From Acidobacteriota bacterium (lineage in GTDB: Bacteria > Acidobacteriota > Holophagae > Holophagales > Holophagaceae): a stretch of 64,000 bases of DNA. The position numbers and the translations under genes are program-made. Below, in pieces: positions 16,470 to 24,351 of the stretch (within the stretch, counting starts at the first letter, position 1; the number at the start of each line of letters is the position of its first letter). Below the pieces are notes generated by a model. It did no database searches and was not told where the DNA came from. It saw nothing but the letters and a program-made list of their open reading frames with translations. Location of the stretch: NCBI GenBank assembly GCA_016195985.1, contig JACPYP010000011.1, forward strand, positions 186,001-250,000, given 5' to 3'.

Positions 16470-17317
16470 TCGACCTCCACTGCCACACCCTTCACTCCGA
16501 CGGGACTGATACATCCGAAGGGCTGGCCCTGCTCGGAGACGAGGCCCGGCTTTCGGCGCTCTGCCTCACGGACCACGACACCCTCGACGGCATTCCCGGT
16601 TTCCTGGCCATGCAGCCAAAGGTGAAGGTGCGGCTGCTGGTGGGCACGGAACTCAGCTGCAGCTTTCTGAACCGGTCGCTGCATGTGCTTGGCCTGCTGG
16701 TGGACCCGGGCGACGCCCGCTTCCAGGCCCGCCTGGTGGAACTCCGGGGGAGGCGGGAAGACCGCAACCGGAGGATGATCCTGCGCCTGGCGGAGCTGGG
16801 CTGCCCAGTCACCCAGGCGGATGTCGAGGCCCAGGCGGATTCCCCCCTGCTCTCCCGGGTGCACTTCGCCAAGGCCCTCGCCGCGCGGGGCTTCGTGCGG
16901 CGCCCCCAGGAAGCCTTTGTCCGCCTCATCGGAGACGACTGCCCCGGGTTTGTTCCCCGCGAGGAATTGAGTCCCGCTGAGGCCTCCCTCTGGATCCGCG
17001 AGGCCGGAGGCGTGCCGGTGGTGGCCCATCCGGGCCGCTTCGCCGGCGGCGGCTTCCGCTGGGAGGAGGCCATGGCCGAGCTGCAGCGGGAAGGGCTGGA
17101 GGGGCTTGAAGGCTACTATGGCGAGTACCGCGCCTCCGAGCAGAAGTACTTCGTGAACCTCGCCGCCAGCCTGGGCATGGTGGTGACCGGCGGCAGCGAC
17201 TACCACGGGGGCAACAAACCCGGTCTCCGCCTGGGCCGCGGCCGCGGCGGCCTTCAAGTGCCGGACGGCCTGCTGGAACGCCTGGAAACACAGCAAAAAA
17301 TTGGCAGTTACAGGTAG
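16466..17317 (+). CDS. PHP-domain phosphoesterase (YciV/RNase AM-like)
   Basis: A 283-residue metal-dependent phosphoesterase. PHP motifs in order: MIDLHCHTLHSDGTD (I), LTDHDTLDG (II), GTELSCSF (III) and VTGGSDYHG near the C-terminus (IV), with VVAHPGRF between. The set and size fit the YciV group, which hydrolyses 3',5'-nucleoside bisphosphates and trims RNA 5' ends. It is translationally coupled to the FlhB-like gene. The candidate promoter for the next gene lies inside its last codons. Confidence 0.85.
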   Translation: MIDLHCHTLHSDGTDTSEGLALLGDEARLSALCLTDHDTLDGIPGFLAMQPKVKVRLLVGTELSCSFLNRSLHVLGLLVDPGDARFQARLVELRGRREDRNRRMILRLAELGCPVTQADVEAQADSPLLSRVHFAKALAARGFVRRPQEAFVRLIGDDCPGFVPREELSPAEASLWIREAGGVPVVAHPGRFAGGGFRWEEAMAELQREGLEGLEGYYGEYRASEQKYFVNLAASLGMVVTGGSDYHGGNKPGLRLGRGRGGLQVPDGLLERLETQQKIGSYR

Positions 17318-17330
17318 GAAACGCTAGTCT
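17301..17330 (+). promoter_or_regulatory. Candidate sigma-70 promoter of the receiver gene
   Basis: TTGGCA at 17301-17306, an 18-base spacer and TAGTCT at 17325-17330, overlapping the end of the PHP gene. The start codon at 17349 has GAGG five bases upstream. Confidence 0.45.
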
Positions 17331-17348
17331 GGAAAGGCCGAGGCGTTC

Positions 17349-17747
17349 ATGTCCAACCGCATCCTCCTGGTGGAGGACGATCCCATCAATGTGAAATTCA
17401 TCCAAACCGTTCTCGTCAAGAAGGGCGGGTACGAGGTACTGGTCTCAGAGGAAGTGGATGAGATCCTCCGCCTTGCCCGCGAGGCGGACCTGCTGGCCAT
17501 CATCATGGACGTGAGCCTTTCAAGATCCAACTACGAGGGACGCAAGGTCGACGGCATCTTCATCACCCAGCTCCTGAAGAAGGATGAGGCCACCCGCCCT
17601 ATTCCGGTGCTGCTGGCCACGGCCCACGCCATGTTCGGCGACCGTGAAAAATATCTGGAACTCACCGGCGCTGAAGGCTACATCGCCAAGCCGATCCATG
17701 ATCCCGCAACCCTGATCGAGGCGGTCAAGGCCGTCATCGCGTCCTGA
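17349..17747 (+). CDS. Single-domain CheY-like response regulator
   Basis: A 132-residue receiver with no output domain. The acidic pair is in LLVEDDPINVKF, the phospho-acceptor Asp in AIIMDVSLS, the conserved Thr in LLATAH, and the Lys in IAKPI. An insertion (SRSNYEGRKVDG) follows the phospho-site loop, which is a variant seen in stand-alone receivers. No kinase is adjacent; the sensor kinase at 19187-20935 is on the other strand. The stop is one base before truA. Confidence 0.9.
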   Translation: MSNRILLVEDDPINVKFIQTVLVKKGGYEVLVSEEVDEILRLAREADLLAIIMDVSLSRSNYEGRKVDGIFITQLLKKDEATRPIPVLLATAHAMFGDREKYLELTGAEGYIAKPIHDPATLIEAVKAVIAS

Positions 17748-17748
17748 C

Positions 17749-18579
17749 ATGGCGGCGAAACCCGTTCCCCCAGCCGCCTTCCGGCTGCTGATCGAATACG
17801 ACGGCAGCCGTTTCCAGGGATGGCAGAAACAGGGCGCCAAACAGTCCCGCGAGGGCGTCCGCACGGTGGCCGGCAGCCTTGAGCATGTCATTCACGAAGC
17901 GGGCCTTCGCCTGGTCTACCTCGGCGGCGCGGGCCGCACCGACGCGGGCGTCCATGCCCTGGGCCAGGTGGCGCATCTGCACCTGGAAGCCAAGGGGGCG
18001 CCCCGGCCCGGCGAACTGAGGCGGATGCTGGACTCGGCCCTGCCCCAGGACATCGCCCTCCGGGACGTGCGCAGTTGCCCCCCTCGCTTCCACGCGCGGC
18101 ATGACGCCGTGGACCGCACCTACCTCTATCAGATCAGCCGCCGCCGCAGCGCCTTCGCCAAACCCTGGATCTGGTGGGTGAAGCGAAGCCTGGATTTGGA
18201 CCGGCTCCACCGGGCCTGGTCCTCCTTCGAAGGCGACTGGGAGTTCTCATCCTTTGCCGAACTGGATGCCGAAGAAGATGGCCGTTCCCGCATCCTCCGC
18301 TGCGAGCTGGTGGAAAGCGGCTCCCTCGTCCTGTTGCGTGTGCGCGCCACCCACTTCTTCCGGCGCCAGGTCCGGCGCATGGTGGGCGCCTCTGTGGCCT
18401 GCGCCCTCGGGGAGGAAGAGCCCCGGCGCGTGATGGAGGATCTTCGGAGTCCCACCGAAGCCGCCAATCTTTTCTGGGCCGCCAAGGCCGCGCCTTCCTC
18501 GGGCCTCCTCCTCGAGACCGTCCGCTACGCCGGCGATCCCGAACCCGGCCCGCCGAAATCCACCGTCATTGTTCCCTGA
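17749..18579 (+). CDS. truA: tRNA pseudouridine(38-40) synthase TruA
   Basis: A 276-residue tRNA-modifying enzyme making pseudouridine in the anticodon stem. RLLIEYDGSRFQGWQKQ opens the protein, AGRTDAGVHALGQVAH holds the catalytic Asp, RFHARHDAVDRTYLYQI and THFFRRQVRRMVG are the other signature stretches. Length is normal for the family. The stop codon lies in the first unit of a 13-base tandem repeat. Confidence 0.96.
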   Translation: MAAKPVPPAAFRLLIEYDGSRFQGWQKQGAKQSREGVRTVAGSLEHVIHEAGLRLVYLGGAGRTDAGVHALGQVAHLHLEAKGAPRPGELRRMLDSALPQDIALRDVRSCPPRFHARHDAVDRTYLYQISRRRSAFAKPWIWWVKRSLDLDRLHRAWSSFEGDWEFSSFAELDAEEDGRSRILRCELVESGSLVLLRVRATHFFRRQVRRMVGASVACALGEEEPRRVMEDLRSPTEAANLFWAAKAAPSSGLLLETVRYAGDPEPGPPKSTVIVP

Positions 18580-18620
18580 GCTTGTCCCCTGAGCTTGTTC
18601 CCTGAGCTTGTCCCCTGAGG
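18577..18620 (+). repeat. 13-base tandem repeat between truA and the HD gene
   Basis: Three units of TGAGCTTGTCCCC (18577-18589, 18590-18602 with one change, 18603-18615) and a partial TGAGG that serves as ribosome-binding site of the next gene. Because the period is 13 and each unit starts with TGA, the array carries a stop in each of the three frames; the first TGA is the truA stop. Confidence 0.9.
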
Positions 18621-18626
18621 CCGCCC

Positions 18627-19184
18627 ATGCTGACCCGCGACGAAGCCTGGCTGTTGCTTTGCGAATGGACCCCTTCGGACAAGCTGCGCATCCATGCGCG
18701 GGCCGTCGAGCTGGTCATGAGGGACCTGGCTGAGCATCTGGGCCAGGATGTGGAACGCTTCGGCCTGGCCGGGCTTCTGCACGATGCGGACTACGACCGT
18801 TGGCCCTCGGAGCACCCGAAGCGCATCGTGGCCTGGCTGCGGGAACGCGGCGAGGAGGACCTCGCTCATGCCATCAGCGCCCACTACACCCGCTGGGGCG
18901 TCGCCTACGACAGCCTGCTGGACAAGGCTCTGCTGGCCTCCGATGAGATCACCGGCTTCATCATGGCCTGCGCCCTGGTGCGACCCACCCGCACGGAGGG
19001 CTTGGAGCCGAAGAGCGTGAAGAAGAAGCTGAAGGACAAGGCCTTCGCCGCGGGGGTGGACCGCCATGAAGTGGCTGAAGGCCTGCGGATGCTCGTGGAG
19101 GCCGTGGGAGGTGCCGAAGACGGGCACCTGGCGCGCATCATCGCCACCCTGCATGCCCACCGCGAAGAATTGGGATTGATCTAG
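18627..19184 (+). CDS. HD-domain hydrolase-like protein
   Basis: A 185-residue protein of the HDIG/HD superfamily. The metal ligands are visible as IHARAVELVM (first His), LAGLLHDADYDRW (HD pair), EDLAHAISAHY (His) and LASDEITGFI (final Asp). These proteins are usually phosphohydrolases on nucleotides or small phosphates; the substrate is not readable. It uses the TGAGG end of the tandem repeat as its ribosome site and ends two bases before the convergent sensor kinase gene. Confidence 0.8.
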   Translation: MLTRDEAWLLLCEWTPSDKLRIHARAVELVMRDLAEHLGQDVERFGLAGLLHDADYDRWPSEHPKRIVAWLRERGEEDLAHAISAHYTRWGVAYDSLLDKALLASDEITGFIMACALVRPTRTEGLEPKSVKKKLKDKAFAAGVDRHEVAEGLRMLVEAVGGAEDGHLARIIATLHAHREELGLI

Positions 19185-19186
19185 GC

Positions 19187-20935
19187 TCACCCCTTCAGGG
19201 GGAGATAGACAGCGAACCGGGTGCCTTTGCCCGGCGTGCTTTGAACGGTCAGGCCCCCTCCGTGCTCGGCCACCACGCCGAACACTTCGGCCAGCCCCAG
19301 GCCCGCCGCAGCGTGGATGGGCTGGGTGGTGAAGAAGGGATCGAACAGGAGGGCCAGTTGATGCGCGGGAATGCCGATGCCCGTGTCCGCCACCTCGACC
19401 ACGGCATAGGCGCCCTTCCCCACCGGCAGAGGACTGGCGTCCAGAGGGATCAGGATCTGCTCCCGGCGGGCAGTGATGAGGAGGCTGCCGCCCCTGGGCA
19501 TGGCCGTCACGGCATTCACGGCCAGTTCGCGGATGACGGACTCCAGGCGGGGCTGATCCGCATAGACCGGCAAGGGGTCGGCCCCGGTGGAAACTTGCAG
19601 GGAGACGACCGAAGGAAGGGTGGGCCTCAGACGCTCAGCCATGCAGTGCACGGTTTCGCCCAGCTCGAAGGCGCTGAGCGTGAGGAAGGAACCGCCTCCG
19701 TAGGACAGCAGTTGATGGGTGAGACGCCCGGCCCGATCCGCGGCTTCGAGGATGACCTTGAAGCCCTCCTTGAGAGAGGGATCGAGGTCCGCCGCGGCCG
19801 AACCCATCTCGGCCCGGCCCACCACGGCCGTCAGAAGGTTGTTGTACCAGTGGGCCATGCCGCCCGCCAGCCGCCTCACCGCGGCCACCTTCTCATCCTG
19901 GCGACGCTTCTGGTGGACGGCCTCGGCCCGGTGGAGCCGGGTGTTCTCGTGAGAAGTGAGGAAGAGGCGGGCCAGGATGAGCGTCACCTGGAGGACCATC
20001 ACCGGGGCCAGCCACCGCAGGTTCCAATGGCCGGGCACGAAGACGCCGTAGAGCAGGAGCCCCCCGATGCCCGCCGTGGCCAGCAGCGGAAGGGGGTTGA
20101 ACGTGGAGAACCAGTCCGGCCCGGGAGTCTGGTCATCCGCGCGGACCGGGTCAAAACGGAAGGCCGCCGCGGCCCAAAGGGTGCAGATGGAAGTCAGCCC
20201 GCCCAGCAAATCTCCAAAGGGGAAAACACCGTTCGGCCCGGCGGAGGATTCCAGCTGGTAGACCACCAGCGAGAAGAGGTTCAGCACCACCATGGTGACG
20301 AAAAGCCAGAAAGCGCGGCGGCTCGGGTGGGCGGCACCCCGCAGCACCAGGACGTTGAGGCCGATGAGGAGAAGGATCTGGGCCCCCCCGTAGGCCAGGT
20401 TGTAGGCCCGGGTGGTCGGATCCGCCGCGGAGGCCACCCGGGGCATGGTGATGACCATGATCAGCACCACCGACAGGCCCAGCACCGCAGCCGCCGTGTC
20501 GAGAAAGAATTCCCACCAGGCTGAAGGGCGGCTCCTCCGGGTGGGCATCAAGAGGATGCCTCCCAAGCCCAGAAGGTAGGTCGAAAAGGCCAGCGCGGCG
20601 GCGGCGGCAGGGGGCACCGGCCCCAGCCATCCGGCCTCGCTGGGGATGAGCCAAAGGCTGCTGAAGGCACTCAGGGCGAAGGCGCAACCCGAAACGCGCA
20701 GGGATTGCCGCAGCCGGGGAATCAGACTTAGGCGCCGGGCCGCCCAGAACATCAGCAGGCATTCAATGGCGCTCTTGGCGCCCAGGTAGCCCAGGAAGAG
20801 CGCTCCGTGATCCGCAGCGCGATGGCGCGCCGGGAGCCAACCGGAGACCGCCACCGCCAGGTAGAGGCCGGACAGAAGCCAGAGCCATGGCCAGATGGCC
20901 CGTCTTTCGCCGGGGTTCAGGGGCTCCGTTCCCAT
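19187..20935 (-). CDS. Membrane sensor histidine kinase with HWYNN H-box
   Basis: A 582-residue kinase. Residues 1-325 are membrane-spanning: about eight helices. The kinase core follows: LAGGMAHWYNNLLTAVVGRAEM with H362, N-box ELAVNAVTAMPRGG, G1 DTGIGIP, F-box LFDPFFTT and G2 GLGLAEVFGVVAEHGG. The H-box differs from the usual H(E/D)FNN: the acidic residue next to His is Trp. The acidic residue normally aids autophosphorylation, so activity may be altered. It is the last gene of a minus-strand set (PepSY, thioesterase, radical SAM, CapA, kinase), 23 bases after capA. No cognate receiver adjoins it. Confidence 0.85.
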   Translation of the reverse strand: MGTEPLNPGERRAIWPWLWLLSGLYLAVAVSGWLPARHRAADHGALFLGYLGAKSAIECLLMFWAARRLSLIPRLRQSLRVSGCAFALSAFSSLWLIPSEAGWLGPVPPAAAAALAFSTYLLGLGGILLMPTRRSRPSAWWEFFLDTAAAVLGLSVVLIMVITMPRVASAADPTTRAYNLAYGGAQILLLIGLNVLVLRGAAHPSRRAFWLFVTMVVLNLFSLVVYQLESSAGPNGVFPFGDLLGGLTSICTLWAAAAFRFDPVRADDQTPGPDWFSTFNPLPLLATAGIGGLLLYGVFVPGHWNLRWLAPVMVLQVTLILARLFLTSHENTRLHRAEAVHQKRRQDEKVAAVRRLAGGMAHWYNNLLTAVVGRAEMGSAAADLDPSLKEGFKVILEAADRAGRLTHQLLSYGGGSFLTLSAFELGETVHCMAERLRPTLPSVVSLQVSTGADPLPVYADQPRLESVIRELAVNAVTAMPRGGSLLITARREQILIPLDASPLPVGKGAYAVVEVADTGIGIPAHQLALLFDPFFTTQPIHAAAGLGLAEVFGVVAEHGGGLTVQSTPGKGTRFAVYLPLKG

Positions 20936-20958
20936 GTAAGGGACTCCTGGGCACCAGT

Positions 20959-22233
20959 CTAGTGAGAATGTGCTCCGATTGACCCCTGGATTCCTTGAAA
21001 CACAAAGGCTTCTCCAAGGATACTGGCCACCCGCTGGCGGCGGAGGATGAGGGTTCGCAGGTACTCCTGCTTCTCCATGATGGCCTTCTTCCTCCCCAGG
21101 TCCTGCGACGGGGGCAGCGCTCCCGGAACGGGGCCGGCCAGCCAGTCCAGTTCAGCCCGGACGCGGGCCTCGGCCGCGGCCACCCGGATGACGCGGATGC
21201 TCCGCTGGCCCTGGGGAGCGCCCCAGTTGTTTTCGGTCCAGAGAGGCTCGGTTTCGACCTGTGCCAGGCCCATGTTCAGGCGGCCGCCGGCCTCGCGGCG
21301 GCCCTCGAAGCGCACCTTCAAGGCGGCGCCATCCCGGCTGTCCCCTCCCGCCACCGGAAACAGGTCGGCCCGGTACATGCGGTCCTGGTTGCTGATGAAA
21401 TTACCCAGGGAGTAGGCCACCAGAACCTTCCGGCCTCCGGCCTCGATCAGTTCCATGGGCTGCAGGACATGGGGATGGTGGCCGAGCAGCACGTCGCACC
21501 CCGCCTCGGCCATGGCGCGGGCGATGTCCTTCTGCCGCTTGGTGGGCAGGTGCTGGTACTCGTTGCCCCAATGAATGCTCACCACCACCAGGTCCGCCTT
21601 GGCGCGGGCCTCGCGCACGGCCTGCAGGGCCGGCTCCAGGTCCAGGGGGCGCACCCAGGGTTCCGTGGCGCGGCGGTTCAAATCCAGATTGAAGATATCC
21701 GTGAAACCCAGGAAGGCCACCCGCACGCCCTGCCGTTCCACGATGTGGAGGGCCTCCGCCTGAGCCTGGTCGAAGCCGCTGCCGATGGCCACCAGATGCT
21801 CGGCCCGAAGCCGGTCCAGCGTCTCCCGCACCCCCTTGGCGCCCTGGTCGAAGGCATGGTTGTTGGCGGTGGAAAGCACCGTGAAACCGCTGGCCCGCAG
21901 GGCCCCCGGGAGGGATTCCGGGGCGTTGAACTGGAAGGGAACGCCGGGGCGGCCCGTGGCGGGCGCCACCGGGGTTTCCAGGTTTCCGAAGGCCAGATCC
22001 GCTCCCTGGAAGAGGGGCACCAGGTCAGCCCAAAGGGAGGGAAACCCCTCTGCCTCCCGCGTCGCCGAGGCCTTCACATCCTGATGCATCATGATGTCGC
22101 CCACGGCGACCAGACTGAGGCTGACGGGAGCCGGAGGCGCGGGCTTGGGTTTGGCGCGGCAGCCCAGGAATCCCACGGAAAGAGCGGAGGCCAGGCCCAG
22201 GAGCGGGGCCCAGGCTGGGATGGGCGGTCGCAT
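20959..22233 (-). CDS. CapA family lipoprotein (poly-gamma-glutamate capsule type phosphoesterase fold)
   Basis: A 424-residue exported lipoprotein. The signal reads LLGLASALSVGFLGCRAK with lipobox Cys. The CapA metallophosphatase-like fold shows LVAVGDIMMHQDV, DLAFGNLETPVAP, STANNHAFDQGAKGV, VVSIHWGNEYQHLP and LLGHHPHVLQPMELI; these supply the His/Asp metal ligands. CapA homologues work in poly-gamma-glutamate or polysaccharide handling, but single genes like this one are often of unknown role. ATG at 22233 shares one base with the preceding stop (TGATG) and has GGAGGA nine bases upstream. Confidence 0.85.
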   Translation of the reverse strand: MRPPIPAWAPLLGLASALSVGFLGCRAKPKPAPPAPVSLSLVAVGDIMMHQDVKASATREAEGFPSLWADLVPLFQGADLAFGNLETPVAPATGRPGVPFQFNAPESLPGALRASGFTVLSTANNHAFDQGAKGVRETLDRLRAEHLVAIGSGFDQAQAEALHIVERQGVRVAFLGFTDIFNLDLNRRATEPWVRPLDLEPALQAVREARAKADLVVVSIHWGNEYQHLPTKRQKDIARAMAEAGCDVLLGHHPHVLQPMELIEAGGRKVLVAYSLGNFISNQDRMYRADLFPVAGGDSRDGAALKVRFEGRREAGGRLNMGLAQVETEPLWTENNWGAPQGQRSIRVIRVAAAEARVRAELDWLAGPVPGALPPSQDLGRKKAIMEKQEYLRTLILRRQRVASILGEAFVFQGIQGSIGAHSH

Positions 22234-23111
22234 CAGGCCCATTCCTCCGGACCGTAGTACACCTCCAGGGGCAGGCAAGGAATCCGGCTCCGCAGGTGGG
22301 CGGCGATGGCGTCCATGTCCGGGCGGCGCAAAGGCCTGGCCTCGGGCTCCGGCGTGGGCCGCGCCACCGTGTAGAGCTGCACCGCCTGCAACTGGCCGCC
22401 TTCGCGCTGGAGACGCTCCAGCCGCTGGCAGTAGGCCTCCAGCTCCGCGTCGTCGGGGCCCTGCCCCTTCCACTCCAGGAAGAGGGTCTGTATGACCGTA
22501 GGCCAGCGCCGGGCCGTGGCCAACAGGTTGTCTAGGATGCGCTCGAAGGGGACCTTGCTGCGGCAGATTTCGCGGTAGTAGGCCTCGGTGCCCGCGTCGA
22601 GCTTCGCCCAGATCTCGCCTTGGTTGGCCATGAGGGTATCCAGCCCCTTGACTACTTCCGGCGCCTGGAGGCGGCTGGAATCCGTGATGAGCACCAGCTT
22701 CACCTGGTCCAGGCCCCGATGGGCCTTGAGACGGGCCACCCGCGCCACCGCTTCAGGGAATTCGCGGACGGTGGTGGGTTCCCCATCCCCGCTGAAGGCG
22801 ATGTCGTTCAGGCGCCGGTGCTCCGGCCGAGCCGAATCGAAGGGAGGAACGTCGTAGATCCCCCCGCTGGCGGTGAGGTCCAGCAGCACGCCCAGTTCCC
22901 GGTCCAGCTGGTCGAGGTCCAGATCCTTCCGCTTGGGGGGCGAAAGGCGGTCCACCTCGCAGTACACGCAATCGAAATTGCACACCTTGTCCGGATTGAG
23001 GTTCACGCCCAGGCTCACGCCGTGGCTGCGCCGCGAGATCACGGGATAGCAGTAGTCGAAATCCCGCCATACGCGCTTGTGGTCGAGGTGAGCCTTGATC
23101 AGTTCCGTCAT
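22233..23111 (-). CDS. Radical SAM protein
   Basis: A 292-residue radical SAM enzyme. The cluster motif CNFDCVYC (CxxxCxxC) follows GVNLNPDKV; later FSGDGEPTTVREFP is the SAM-binding glycine loop, and KLDAGTEAYYREICRS the usual substrate-side strand. The layout matches the Fe-S radical SAM group related to MoaA/YydG-like small-substrate enzymes often annotated only as radical SAM protein. Its substrate is unknown. ATG at 23111 gives a normal N-terminus (MTELIKAHLDHK). It is 17 bases after the thioesterase gene and overlaps capA. Confidence 0.82.
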   Translation of the reverse strand: MTELIKAHLDHKRVWRDFDYCYPVISRRSHGVSLGVNLNPDKVCNFDCVYCEVDRLSPPKRKDLDLDQLDRELGVLLDLTASGGIYDVPPFDSARPEHRRLNDIAFSGDGEPTTVREFPEAVARVARLKAHRGLDQVKLVLITDSSRLQAPEVVKGLDTLMANQGEIWAKLDAGTEAYYREICRSKVPFERILDNLLATARRWPTVIQTLFLEWKGQGPDDAELEAYCQRLERLQREGGQLQAVQLYTVARPTPEPEARPLRRPDMDAIAAHLRSRIPCLPLEVYYGPEEWA

Positions 23112-23128
23112 GGCATCAGGATAGCGGA

Positions 23129-23557
23129 TCAGGCCCGGTCCGCCCGGAAACCGCTGCGGGCCCGGTGGGCTTCCTCGGCCGCCCGGACCATGTCCGGTTT
23201 CCACAGGATGGGCTCGGGCCGGAGCTCCGCATCCACGGCCACCATCACGAACTCGCCGCTGGTGACATCCCGGCGCGCGTCCGATCGGGGATCGTAGACC
23301 TCGACCTGGATCTGCAGGGTCAGGCTGGTACGGCCCTGGCGGGCGATGGCGATGTGAAATTCAATGATCTCTCCGGCCCTCACCGGGCTGTGGAAGAGCA
23401 GTTCCGATACCTTCACCGTGAGGAACCGCCGGTTGCGGGAAAGCAGCGAAGCCGCGATCCCGGCCACCTTGTCCATGCGGGCCATCATGTCGCCGCCGAA
23501 CAGCGCGGCATTGAGGCCGATGTCCTGATCCAGCACCATCTCCCGGGAAATCAACAT
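23129..23557 (-). CDS. Hotdog-fold acyl-CoA thioesterase
   Basis: A 142-residue YbgC/YciA-like hotdog protein: DIGLNAALFGGDMMARMDKVAG supplies the catalytic Asp-containing helix (ALFGGDMMARMD), and KVSELLFHSPVRAGEIIEF the central strand. The family hydrolyses acyl-CoA thioesters. Start ATG at 23557. It lies 5 bases after the PepSY gene on the same strand, so the two are likely translated from one mRNA. Confidence 0.85.
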   Translation of the reverse strand: MLISREMVLDQDIGLNAALFGGDMMARMDKVAGIAASLLSRNRRFLTVKVSELLFHSPVRAGEIIEFHIAIARQGRTSLTLQIQVEVYDPRSDARRDVTSGEFVMVAVDAELRPEPILWKPDMVRAAEEAHRARSGFRADRA

Positions 23558-23562
23558 GGGAG

Positions 23563-24219
23563 CTACCAGGCCCGGGAGGCGACGAGGACGAGGGCCAGCA
23601 GCCCCGCCGAGGCCAGCCCCAAGGCCAGCAGGCGCGGCCCCGCCAGCCGGGTCCATAGCAAGGTCCCGCTCACGGCCAGAAAGACCAGGGCCCCGGCGAA
23701 GCAATCCGTCAAAAGGATCAGGCCCGCCTGCCCTGCCTCGGCCTTGTGCATGCGCTCCAGAGCCTCGATGAGGTTCGCATCGCTGCGCTCCAGATCCACG
23801 GTGCGGTTGCCCGGAAGGTAGGTGGCCCGCGCGAAGTGGGCGTGGCCGCCCACCGTCACCGTCCACTGAGGCGCGGCGGTCACCTGCTGGCCGCCGAAGC
23901 GCGCGGCCTTGGGGGCCTGCACGCGCCAGCGCATCCGGGACAGGGGCACGCCGAACTTGGCCGATAGCGCGTTGGCAAGGGCCTCGATGGTGGCCGGCAC
24001 CTGCTCCAGCTCAATCTGAACCTTGTGCGCTTCCACCTGGCCCGCCTCGATCTTCATGACGGCGCGATGGCTCATGAGGAAACCGGTCACACCGAAGAGG
24101 AGGCCCAAGGAAGCCCCCGTCAGGCCCACCCAGGCGTGGAAGCGGCGGAGGTTCCGCAGGAAGGCCCCCCGGCGGGGGGCGGATCGGGGTTCGGTCATGG
24201 AAGTCATAACAGAGATCAT
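23563..24219 (-). CDS. PepSY-associated transmembrane protein
   Basis: A 218-residue membrane protein: basic N-terminus, helix LTGASLGLLFGVTGFLMSH, a periplasmic PepSY-like region of about 110 residues, then LLTDCFAGALVFLAVSGTLLW and a last C-terminal helix (LLALGLASAGLLALVLVASR). LRRFHAWVGL at the start is the typical PepSY_TM opening. Such proteins are often linked to iron/siderophore or heme systems or to ferric reductases. Start is uncertain: ATG at 24219 has GGCAGG ten bases upstream; 24207 and 24198 are alternatives. Confidence 0.7.
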   Translation of the reverse strand: MISVMTSMTEPRSAPRRGAFLRNLRRFHAWVGLTGASLGLLFGVTGFLMSHRAVMKIEAGQVEAHKVQIELEQVPATIEALANALSAKFGVPLSRMRWRVQAPKAARFGGQQVTAAPQWTVTVGGHAHFARATYLPGNRTVDLERSDANLIEALERMHKAEAGQAGLILLTDCFAGALVFLAVSGTLLWTRLAGPRLLALGLASAGLLALVLVASRAW

Positions 24220-24316
24220 CGGCTGGTTGCCTGCCTTCCGGGAAGACCCCATGACACGCCCCAATAGCGCGCCCCAGCCTAGAAAATCCAGTCTTGAGTC
24301 AGCTGGCGCCACGCTT

Positions 24317-24329
24317 GATGATGAGAATC
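24317..24329. promoter_or_regulatory. Candidate Fur-like half site
   Basis: GATGATGAGAATC matches 11 of 13 bases of the first part of the classic 19-base Fur box (GATAATGATAATC...). The second half does not match. It lies in the divergent region between the PepSY gene and the collagen-like lipoprotein. Confidence 0.3.
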
Positions 24330-24351
24330 GCACCTGCTTTGGAGGTTATGC

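Noticed and set aside
23570-23866. Upstream extension of the thioesterase gene to 23866.
   Set aside because: It would overlap the PepSY gene in another frame with low-complexity Gly/Arg sequence; ATG at 23557 gives the normal family start.
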